Assembly (NCBI GenBank): GCA_011525445.1
Contig: WTGE01000413.1
Location: forward strand, 1-7,707
From: Synechococcus sp. CO36386bin_37
GTDB taxonomy: Bacteria > Cyanobacteriota > Cyanobacteriia > PCC-6307 > Cyanobiaceae
Length of the DNA stretch: 7,707 nucleotides
Reading direction: 5' to 3'
Shown here piece by piece: positions 1 through 5,242 of this stretch. A program made the position numbers and the translations under genes. The first letter of the stretch is position 1; every line of letters starts with the position of its first letter. The notes below the pieces were generated by a model that saw nothing but the letters and a program-made list of their open reading frames with translations, was not told the DNA's origin and did not search any database.

Positions 1-273
1 AATTGATTGAGTGGAAATGTTACTCCTCTTTGCTGTTCCTTTGTTGTCGTACAGTGTTGGGTCGTAGAAGGGAGGAAACAAGGTTGCTGCTTTGTCGTTG
101 CAGAGCATTGTGCGTCCGTCTTGGCGTTCCTGTTCCGCTGCTTCCTGTTGAGTGGTCCGTTGAATCTCATCCATTCGGCGAGCCTTCAGGAATTCCAATC
201 CCAGCCAAACAAGAGGTGCTGCAATTACAACGCTACAGGCTGCAATGACAAACGTTTTGGTGGATTGATCCAT
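1..273 (-). CDS. Small single-pass membrane protein, partial (C-terminus beyond left edge)
   Basis: The reverse strand reads without a stop from the ATG at 273 to the window edge, giving at least 91 residues. An in-frame stop lies six codons upstream (289-291), so 273 is the only ATG start. Residues 8-29 form one hydrophobic helix (FVIAACSVVIAAPLVWLGL), followed by a basic KARR patch at 30-33 and a Glu/Gln-rich, probably helical stretch at 34-52. The visible rest is polar with a Pro/Tyr patch (FPPFYDP). A G-rich stretch (CGGGGACC) sits close before the ATG and could be a weak ribosome binding site. I do not recognise the family. The layout suggests an inner or thylakoid membrane anchor with a soluble tail. 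The forward ORFs drawn across this stretch are antisense shadows. The coding call rests on the long open frame and the sensible membrane-protein composition. Confidence 0.6.
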   Translation of the reverse strand, partial: MDQSTKTFVIAACSVVIAAPLVWLGLEFLKARRMDEIQRTTQQEAAEQERQDGRTMLCNDKAATLFPPFYDPTLYDNKGTAKRSNISTQSI

Positions 274-454
274 GGTCCCCGGTTCGATTCAATTGGCATG
301 GCGCTGGACACAGGATGTCAGAGAGCCACTCGCTTAGAGCGATCAGCAACACGATCCAGCAGAGCAAACCTGCACTGGGTCGCAATCCGAATCTGTTGAT
401 TGTTGGTTCATGATGCGTAAGTAATAGTTAGCCAAATGTGAGTAATTGGTCCAA

Positions 455-467
455 ACAATATTATTGT
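455..467. repeat. AT-rich 13-bp odd palindrome
   Basis: ACAATA-T-TATTGT reads identically on both strands around a single central base. It overlaps the first TTGTGCA heptamer. Short AT-rich dyads like this can be repressor or activator sites, but this is inference from symmetry alone. Confidence 0.35.
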
Positions 468-543
468 GCACGAAATGAAATCGATGTCACGTATTTTTGT
501 GCATGATATTTGCAAGAGACTGAATTGGCTTTGTGCATTTTGT
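460..543 (+). repeat. Three phased TTGTGCA repeats
   Basis: TTGTGCA occurs at 464-470, 497-503 and 531-537, with start-to-start spacing of 33 and 34 bp, close to three helical turns each. The first two copies are similar over 17 bp (460-476 and 493-509, 14 identical positions). The third shares only the core. Regular phasing fits a multi-site protein binding region, but chance cannot be excluded in AT-rich DNA. Confidence 0.35.
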
Positions 544-858
544 GACGTTCATGCATCAATCGAGGTTCATAGATGGCTTTGGCGGCGTAATCCAACGCTG
601 TTGTTGCAAACAGAGAACCTAATGATTTGTTCTGATCCAAAGCAAACAGGACGGCGTGATTGCTCTTCCCCTTAGGCGGTGATGCGTCAATGCCCCGTTT
701 ATGCCATCAAAGCGCTCATGATTTCGCGTTGATCGCCTTGAGACTTGGCCTTTCAATCCGAACTTTGTCGTGCAAGCTTTCAGGCCAGATCACACTCCCA
801 ATGTGGTGGCTCCTCTCTGATCCATAGAAGCCCAAGGTCAGGGATCGACATAATGACC

Positions 859-886
859 TTCAATCGCTCACACTCACTCGATTGAA
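859..886. promoter_or_regulatory. Perfect 8-bp inverted repeat upstream of the GNAT-like gene
   Basis: TTCAATCG (859-866) pairs perfectly with CGATTGAA (879-886) around a 12-nt pyrimidine/CA-rich loop (CTCACACTCACT). It ends 31 bp before the GTG at 918. No T-run follows, so it is not a typical rho-independent terminator. It could be an operator dyad or a 5'-leader hairpin. Confidence 0.4.
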
Positions 887-917
887 TCTTCAACTGCTGA
901 TCCTTTGCTGACCCCTT

Positions 918-1427
918 GTGCTGATGCTCAATGAATTAGAAGCGCAGGCGCGGCAGCGGGGCTTGCTGCTGAGACTCAAAGTTGGACGTCCTCTGGGGCT
1001 TTGGAGCTTACGGCTCGTGGTGGCTGAACAGCTTGCGTCTGGTCGTCTTCAACTGCAGGGTGAGATGAAGGCGTGGGCCTATGGAAGCTCAAAGGGATTG
1101 CAGCTCGACACCATGCGAGTGCGATCCCAGGCCCCAGTGGGGACGGGAGATCTGATCTGGGCTGCCACCATGGCTTGGGCTCTCGAGTCCACCCCTTGCC
1201 GCAGTGCAAGGTTGTTGGCGGTTCGCGATGCGGAAGGGCAGCATCGTCGCTTGGTGCGTTACTTCCAGCGTCGTGGATTTCGCACGGTCCGTGAGGTTGA
1301 GGCGGCGGTCTGGGATCTGCCTGTGCGGATGGTGTGGGGTGGAGCCGGTGCGCTGATGACAGCCGAATGCTCCGTCGTTGGGCAACGGGCTCAGAAGCGA
1401 TGGAACTGTCAGTCGCCTGCAGCGTGA
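918..1427 (+). CDS. Conserved-looking hypothetical protein, GNAT-acetyltransferase-like
   Basis: A 169-residue soluble protein starting at GTG 918; ATG 924 is an equally possible start two codons in, and neither has a clear ribosome binding site. Residues 61-89 (a strand, a GTGDLIW turn, then a helix) and 97-121 (ARLLAV strand followed by [11 protein letters not shown] helix) resemble the beta4-alpha3 and beta5-alpha4 core of GNAT N-acetyltransferases, where the last helix typically ends in a GF or similar. The usual Q/RxxGxG/A acetyl-CoA loop is not clearly present, so activity is uncertain. The body is rich in Arg, Leu and Trp, with high GC (about 62% at 1201-1320) as in core genes. Its last 19 bp overlap the end of lipA on the other strand. 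The coding call is firm from length, composition and the neat convergent ending. The GNAT assignment is inference from pattern only. Confidence 0.65.
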   Translation: MLMLNELEAQARQRGLLLRLKVGRPLGLWSLRLVVAEQLASGRLQLQGEMKAWAYGSSKGLQLDTMRVRSQAPVGTGDLIWAATMAWALESTPCRSARLLAVRDAEGQHRRLVRYFQRRGFRTVREVEAAVWDLPVRMVWGGAGALMTAECSVVGQRAQKRWNCQSPAA

Positions 1428-2323
1428 TAGCTGCTGCGCACCAAGGGCCCACTGCGCACCTGGGAAAACCCAAGCTTCATGGCGATGGCACCAAGTTCCT
1501 CAAATTCAGAGGGATGCCAATAGCGTGCCACGGGAATATGGGCTAGCGACGGCCTCAGGTATTGGCCCAGCGTGATGCGTTGGCAGTCAACATCCCTGAG
1601 ATCCTCAAGGGTCTCGATCACCTCCTGTTTGCTTTCTCCCAGGCCGAGCATCAGCCCACTTTTTGTTGGAATCGAGGGTGCAATGCGTCTGGCCGCAGCC
1701 AGCAACCCCAGAGATCGTCTGTAGGTCGCTCCCCGGCGCACCTCACCCTGCAGCCGCTTGACGGTCTCGAGATTGTGGTTGAAACAAACTGGCTCCGCCT
1801 TCAGCACGTTGGATAGACGTTGCTGTTGGGCTTGGATTGCCTTGGCCTGATCAGAACAACCACCCCAGAAGTCTGGTGTAAGCACTTCGATCGCGATCAG
1901 AGGATTCTGGCTACGGATCGCAGCCATGGCCGTGGTGAAAAGGCTGGCTCCATGGTCCTCAAGGTCATCACGGGCAACGGATGTCAGGACCACGTAGCGC
2001 AGTCCCATCTGAACCACTGCCTCTGCAACCCGTTCTCCTTCCTGCGGGTGGATCGCCTCTGGTGAACGTCCTTTGTCGACCTGGCAGAACGCACAACTTC
2101 GTGTGCAAATCGATCCACCCAGCAAAAATGTTGCTGTGCCTGCCGCGTAGCATTCGCCCCGATTCGGGCAGCGGCCTTCTTCACAAATGGTGTTGAGACC
2201 ATTGGTTTTGATCAGGGCTTGCACCTGTTCAATTGCCGAGGCATTGCCGACAGGACGCCTGATCCACGCTGGTAAGCGTTCCTTTGGTGGAATGCTGCTG
2301 TAACGACTCAAGGGTGTTTTCAT
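1409..2323 (-). CDS. lipA: Lipoyl synthase
   Basis: A radical SAM enzyme that inserts two sulfurs into octanoyl groups on lipoyl-dependent proteins (pyruvate and 2-oxoacid dehydrogenase E2 subunits, glycine cleavage H protein), making the lipoyl cofactor in the cytoplasm. From the ATG at 2323 the protein has 304 residues, usual for the family. The auxiliary iron-sulfur cluster motif [12 protein letters not shown] gives Cys47, Cys52 and Cys58. The radical SAM motif CTRSCAFC gives Cys73, Cys77 and Cys80. The C-terminal RSSYHA (Arg296-Ser297-Ser298) holds the conserved serine that ligates the auxiliary cluster. The frame also stays open upstream to a start at 2374, but that would overlap recR by 32 bp and add non-family sequence, so 2323 is preferred. 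It lies 19 bp downstream of recR and is probably cotranscribed. No clear ribosome binding site is seen. Its stop overlaps the convergent gene. Confidence 0.96.
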   Translation of the reverse strand: MKTPLSRYSSIPPKERLPAWIRRPVGNASAIEQVQALIKTNGLNTICEEGRCPNRGECYAAGTATFLLGGSICTRSCAFCQVDKGRSPEAIHPQEGERVAEAVVQMGLRYVVLTSVARDDLEDHGASLFTTAMAAIRSQNPLIAIEVLTPDFWGGCSDQAKAIQAQQQRLSNVLKAEPVCFNHNLETVKRLQGEVRRGATYRRSLGLLAAARRIAPSIPTKSGLMLGLGESKQEVIETLEDLRDVDCQRITLGQYLRPSLAHIPVARYWHPSEFEELGAIAMKLGFSQVRSGPLVRSSYHAAGD

Positions 2324-2342
2324 GGCCGAATGGGTGAACCGC

Positions 2343-2912
2343 TCATTCCATTGCCCGCCTTCCTTCCAGAGCACGGCTCAAGGTGATGTCGTCTGCATAC
2401 TCGAGTTCACTGCCGACTGGGAGTCCGTAGGCAATCCGACTCACTTCTGTGAACGGTTTGAGTAGGCGAGCAAGGTAAAGGCTGGTGGTATCTCCTTCCA
2501 CGCTCGGTGTGAGAGCAAGAATCACTTCTTGGATCTCCTCAGCATCAACTCGCTTGACGAGGTTACTGATTTGCAGCATCTCAGGACCGATTCCATCCAT
2601 GGGAGAAATCAGGCCCCCTAAGACGTGATAGCTGCCTGCAAATTCCCTGGTCCGTTCAAGGGCCAGCAGATCTCGTGAATCGGCGACGACGCAGATCACG
2701 CCATTGGCTCGATCTGGGTTGCTGCAGATTTCACAGATAGGCTCCGCGCTGAGATGAAAACAGGTCTGGCACTGCCCCACCTGACTGCGAGCTGCCAGGA
2801 GAGCATTTGCAAAACTATGAATCTGTTCTTCTGGCTGGCGGAGTAAGTGCAGCGCCAGTCGTTGTGCGGTCCTTGGACCAATACCAGGGAGACGTTCGAA
2901 TTGGTCGATCAA
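2343..2912 (-). CDS. recR: Recombination mediator protein RecR
   Basis: RecR acts with RecF and RecO to load RecA on single-stranded gaps. Counting from the TTG at 2912, residues 7-24 form the helix-hairpin-helix ([18 protein letters not shown]). Cys48, Cys51, Cys60 and Cys63 form the C4 zinc finger (CQTC...CEIC). Residues 71-150 are the Toprim domain with [26 protein letters not shown] and [17 protein letters not shown], and the C-terminal [23 protein letters not shown] is canonical. The family normally has about 6-10 more residues before this point. The frame is open upstream to a TAG at 2967-2969 and encodes a family-like [11 protein letters not shown], but without any ATG or GTG. The true start may be a CTG at 2942 (which lines up with homologous starts from memory) or an ATT at 2966. 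Probably the first gene of a recR-lipA operon, divergent from cyanoP. Confidence 0.95.
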   Translation of the reverse strand: MIDQFERLPGIGPRTAQRLALHLLRQPEEQIHSFANALLAARSQVGQCQTCFHLSAEPICEICSNPDRANGVICVVADSRDLLALERTREFAGSYHVLGGLISPMDGIGPEMLQISNLVKRVDAEEIQEVILALTPSVEGDTTSLYLARLLKPFTEVSRIAYGLPVGSELEYADDITLSRALEGRRAME

Positions 2913-3016
2913 TCTGGCGAGTGGTCGGGTAAAGCCGCTCAGAACTCTGCTGCAAGTCGTTGAAATCTAGGCAGGAAGATCTCCGGGCAGAATGGCGAGC
3001 ATTCACGATCGATTCG

Positions 3017-3571
3017 ATGCGTTTTCCGTTGCAAGTTCCGTACCGATCGCTGTTCAGCATTGTCTGCGTGGTGCTGCTCACTGCCTGCAGCGGAGCTGGA
3101 GCTGGTCTGAACTCATTCCAGAGTCCCGATGGTCGCTACGCTTTCCTTTACCCCACGGGCTGGACGCGCGTGGCGGTGACTGGGGGGCCAACCGTTGTTT
3201 TTCATGATCTGATCAACAGCGATGAAACGGTGAGCCTTGTGGTGTCGGAGGTGAATGCTGACAACGATCTTCAAAGCCTCGGCAGCGCTGTCGCGGTTGG
3301 AGAACGGTTGAGCCGTGATGTGATCGCCCCTAAAGGCAGCGGTCGAAACGCTGAGTTGATCGAGGCGCGAGAGCGGGAATCCTCAGGACATACTTTTTAT
3401 GACCTGGAGTATGCCGTGCATCTGCAGGACCGTGATCGTCATGAACTCGCCACCGTGGTTGTGGATAGAGGCCGCTTGTATACCCTTGCCACAAGCACCA
3501 ATGAAAGCCGATGGCCACGGGTCAAAGACCTGTTTGAGTCTGTAATTACATCATTCACTTTATTGATTTGA
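3017..3571 (+). CDS. PsbP-like photosystem II lipoprotein (CyanoP)
   Basis: A 184-residue precursor starting at ATG 3017. Residues 5-24 are a lipoprotein signal peptide with the lipobox LTAC, so Cys24 would be lipidated after cleavage, anchoring the protein on the lumenal face of the thylakoid (or periplasmic) membrane. The mature part opens with the PsbP-family signature FQSPDGRYAFLYPTGWTRV, then GGPTVVFHDLI and a C-terminal strand-helix ending in VKDLFESVITSF. Cyanobacterial PsbP homologues assist photosystem II assembly and are peripheral, substoichiometric components; that role is family knowledge. The frame is open upstream to a TTG at 2960, but the ATG gives a clean signal peptide. It is divergent from recR with about 100 bp between, so the two share a promoter region. 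No strong ribosome binding site is visible. Confidence 0.9.
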   Translation: MRFPLQVPYRSLFSIVCVVLLTACSGAGAGLNSFQSPDGRYAFLYPTGWTRVAVTGGPTVVFHDLINSDETVSLVVSEVNADNDLQSLGSAVAVGERLSRDVIAPKGSGRNAELIEARERESSGHTFYDLEYAVHLQDRDRHELATVVVDRGRLYTLATSTNESRWPRVKDLFESVITSFTLLI

Positions 3572-3613
3572 TACCCGATAAATTGAGGGTTCATTCATTA
3601 GGCGATGATGCAA

Positions 3614-3647
3614 ACAAACGAAGTTTGTCTGGGTTGTCAAAGACAAC
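3614..3647 (+). promoter_or_regulatory. Two tandem perfect hairpins with alternative pairing
   Basis: ACAAAC-GAA-GTTTGT (3614-3628) and GTTGTC-AAA-GACAAC (3633-3647) are two perfect 6-bp stems with 3-nt loops, 4 nt apart. TTGTCT (3625-3630) can also pair with AGACAA (3641-3646), which would break both small stems. They lie 43-76 bp past the cyanoP stop and could end that transcript or protect its 3' end. The T-rich stretch after them is interrupted, so a classical terminator is uncertain. Confidence 0.4.
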
Positions 3648-3654
3648 TTATGAT
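3625..3654 (+). promoter_or_regulatory. Candidate sigma70-type promoter for the hlyD-like gene
   Basis: TTGTCT (3625-3630) and TATGAT (3649-3654) are separated by 18 bp and would start transcription near 3661, about 85 nt before the GTG at 3746. The match is reasonable but not unique in this AT-rich stretch, and the elements overlap the hairpins described at 3614-3647. Confidence 0.3.
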
Positions 3655-3688
3655 ATTTGATTATTTTTATTCATTGTTAAGTATTGAT

Positions 3689-3734
3689 GATCGATTGAGG
3701 TCTTGGGAGATTTCGATCGTTTTTTGTTTTTTTT
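3689..3734 (+). terminator. Candidate hairpin plus T-run directly before the hlyD-like gene (terminator or attenuator)
   Basis: GATCGA (3689-3694) pairs with TCGATC (3713-3718) around an 18-nt loop, and the stem can extend outward by a U-G and an A-U pair. It is followed at once by six T, one G and eight T (3720-3734). The stem is short with a long loop, so intrinsic termination would be inefficient. It sits between the candidate promoter and the ribosome binding site, which would suit an attenuator. It could equally be the late terminator of cyanoP. Confidence 0.35.
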
Positions 3735-3742
3735 GGGGGGGG
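3727..3742 (+). repeat. T8G8 homopolymer pair before the GTG start
   Basis: Eight T (3727-3734) are followed directly by eight G (3735-3742), then TAG and the GTG start at 3746. The G-run is the only plausible ribosome binding site for the gene. Changes in its length would alter spacing to the start codon but cannot create an upstream fusion, because the in-frame TAG at 3743-3745 is fixed next to the start. Confidence 0.6.
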
Positions 3743-3745
3743 TAG

Positions 3746-5044
3746 GTGATTCTTCGTAAGTTCAGGACCTACTGGAATGGCTTGAGCGAGCATCAGCAGG
3801 TTGGCGCGAGTTTGGCCGGAATCGGTGGCTTGTTGACGGCTTGGTTGTTGTTCTGGCCTGTTCCCACGCAGGTGAAAGGAAAAGGTGTCCTGATCTATCC
3901 AGATAATGCTGGCTTATTAAATGCAAGATCTGCAGGTCAAGTTCTTGATGTTGACGTCAATGTTGGTGATCACGTTGAGAAAGGCCAGATTTTGATGACG
4001 TTATATTTGCCAGAACTTGAACGTGAAATTGAGCAGGAGAAGGGAAATCTAGATCAGCTTCAAAAGCAAAATATTGAATTGAATTCTCGTGACGTTCTGA
4101 GGGTTGATTCTGCTCGTCAGGCTCTTGAGACAACATTGGCCAAGCTTGATGATGATGAGCAACGTCTGGGTGAATTGCAAAAGACCTTTACAGGCAAACT
4201 TAAAAACCTTGAGTGGTTGTCGCGTCGTGCGGTGGTGGCTCCGTTATCCAATGAAGTTGTATCGGCTGAGCAGGGATTAACAAGTACGAGTGTTGCTTTG
4301 GATGACCTCAAAATTCAACGCAAGCAAGCACTGACCGCTTTTCAACAAATCAAGCTTGATATTGAGTCTGAACAGCTTGATCGAACCTTTGTCATTGATG
4401 ATCTCAAACGTCAGATCCGTGTCAGCGAGGCGAAACTGGCTTTTTCAGGAACAATCACGGCTCAGCGTGATGGCCATGTCCTCGATCTTCAAGTGATTCC
4501 AGGACAAACGATCAAGATGGGCGATCGCCTTGGCACCATTGGTCATGGAGAGGTGGAAAGGGGCAATGGTATCGACCTTATTGCTGTGTCCTATTTCTCA
4601 CCTGCTGATGCGCGTCGCTTGCCGCTTGGATTACCTGTTGAGGTTGTTCCCCAATGGAATCAACGCGGTCGTTTTGGAGGTATCGAGGGAAGGGTCAAGA
4701 ACGTGCTCGCTCTCCCCTCCACATTGGAGGATATTGCTACAACAACGGGCAATTCACAATTGGCTACTAACTTGTCCGGAGATGGACCGGTGATGCGAGT
4801 TGAAATCAGTTTGGAGCGTCAACCTCGATCGGATGATGGTTTTCTCTGGACTCTTTCGGATGGCAGTGGTGTATTTCCCATACGGGATGGTTTAACCGTC
4901 GATACCTTTGCCTATGTGGAATGGCGTTCACCAATCACCTATGTCATTCCAGGACTGCGCTCTCTTACGGGTGGTTACCGATCGTTCAGACTTGATCGAC
5001 TCTTTGATTTGCCTTTCTTGAGACAACCCGACAGGCTTCCTTAA
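3746..5044 (+). CDS. HlyD-family membrane fusion protein, NHLP/NHLM bacteriocin-export type
   Basis: A 432-residue periplasmic adaptor of a type I-like export system. Residues 20-40 form the single membrane anchor (LAGIGGLLTAWLLFW). Residues 42-90 are the first half of the lipoyl-like barrel domain (QVLDVDVNVGDHVEKGQIL). Residues 88-230 are a long Glu/Lys/Gln-rich coiled-coil hairpin, residues 235-265 complete the lipoyl domain (AQRDGHVLDLQVIPGQTIKMGDRLGTIG), and the rest is the beta-barrel and membrane-proximal region. The short cytoplasmic N-terminus, the anchor followed by a PVPTQVKGKG turn, and the overall length resemble adaptors of NHLP-type bacteriocin secretion; this subfamily call is pattern-based. 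Translation starts at GTG 3746, immediately after an in-frame TAG, with the G8 run as ribosome binding site. No ABC transporter is in view. The gene is followed after 13 bp by a small membrane protein and then by a convergent TolC-type gene. Confidence 0.9.
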   Translation: MILRKFRTYWNGLSEHQQVGASLAGIGGLLTAWLLFWPVPTQVKGKGVLIYPDNAGLLNARSAGQVLDVDVNVGDHVEKGQILMTLYLPELEREIEQEKGNLDQLQKQNIELNSRDVLRVDSARQALETTLAKLDDDEQRLGELQKTFTGKLKNLEWLSRRAVVAPLSNEVVSAEQGLTSTSVALDDLKIQRKQALTAFQQIKLDIESEQLDRTFVIDDLKRQIRVSEAKLAFSGTITAQRDGHVLDLQVIPGQTIKMGDRLGTIGHGEVERGNGIDLIAVSYFSPADARRLPLGLPVEVVPQWNQRGRFGGIEGRVKNVLALPSTLEDIATTTGNSQLATNLSGDGPVMRVEISLERQPRSDDGFLWTLSDGSGVFPIRDGLTVDTFAYVEWRSPITYVIPGLRSLTGGYRSFRLDRLFDLPFLRQPDRLP

Positions 5045-5057
5045 TCAAGAACCAACG

Positions 5058-5228
5058 ATGATGATGCGACCTTTATTGAAACAAGAGATTCCCTGGTTGA
5101 TTTCCGAGATCGTTTTACTGATTATTTTATTGAACGCTAACGCGCCTGAACTATGGTTTTGGCTAGTCGTTTTTCTGGTTGTGTTTGGATATCGTGTGGA
5201 GCGATGGTGGGCATCCAGACCCGGTTGA
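5058..5228 (+). CDS. Small two-helix membrane protein downstream of the hlyD-like gene
   Basis: A 56-residue ORF, 13 bp after the HlyD stop, beginning with three consecutive ATG codons (5058, 5061, 5064). Residues 11-26 (IPWLISEIVLLIILLN) and 31-46 (ELWFWLVVFLVVFGYR) are two hydrophobic helices separated by a short NANAP turn. Basic residues at the N-terminus (Arg4, Lys8) and C-terminus (Arg46, Arg49, Arg54) predict both ends in the cytoplasm. The C-terminus is RVERWWASRP. No strong ribosome binding site is seen, and translational coupling to hlyD is likely given the spacing. I do not recognise the family. Its position suggests a helper of the adaptor or of an unseen transporter. The clean membrane-protein composition from start to stop, with no rare-looking stretches, argues for a true gene. 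Confidence 0.65.
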   Translation: MMMRPLLKQEIPWLISEIVLLIILLNANAPELWFWLVVFLVVFGYRVERWWASRPG

Positions 5229-5242
5229 TTGGGGTGAATGTT

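Larger units (their letters stand above)
274..917. other. Long intergenic stretch with repeats but no convincing gene
   Basis: About 640 bp between the minus-strand membrane gene and the GNAT-like gene. No ORF here has a ribosome binding site or a recognisable protein. The longest forward candidates start at 466 (GTG, 69 codons) and 690 (ATG, 45 codons), and both look random in composition. No tRNA cloverleaf or rRNA was found. What the stretch does hold is an odd AT-rich palindrome (455-467), three TTGTGCA heptamers (464, 497, 531), a TGGCCT/AGGCCA pairing with a 30-nt loop (746-751 with 782-787), and a perfect 8-bp inverted repeat (859-886). It may carry promoters for both flanking genes or a small RNA, but nothing decisive is visible. 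Confidence 0.5.

Noticed and set aside
274..300. GGTTCGATTC resembling a tRNA T-loop
   Set aside because: The flanking bases do not form a T-stem (CCCGG against CAATT) and no acceptor or anticodon arm can be drawn.
233..385. Minus-strand 50-codon ORF from TTG 385 with a hydrophobic stretch (LLCWIVLLIALSEWL)
   Set aside because: No ribosome binding site, a TTG start, and a 41-bp overlap with the start of the 1-273 gene. The hydrophobic segment is suggestive, but evidence is too thin to call a gene.
7..399. Forward 130-codon ORF and the shorter forward ORF at 3-248
   Set aside because: Both lie antisense to the better minus-strand membrane gene at 1-273; composition is random (Cys- and Arg-rich) and no ribosome binding site is present.
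466..675. Forward 69-codon ORF starting at GTG
   Set aside because: No ribosome binding site, starts inside the repeat array, and the protein composition looks random.
690..827. Forward 45-codon ORF starting at ATG
   Set aside because: No ribosome binding site and no recognisable features; length is expected by chance.
976..1473. Minus-strand 165-codon ORF opposite the GNAT-like gene
   Set aside because: It is a Pro/Ser/His/Arg-rich shadow frame of a high-GC gene and would overlap the end of lipA; the forward frame has the better protein composition.
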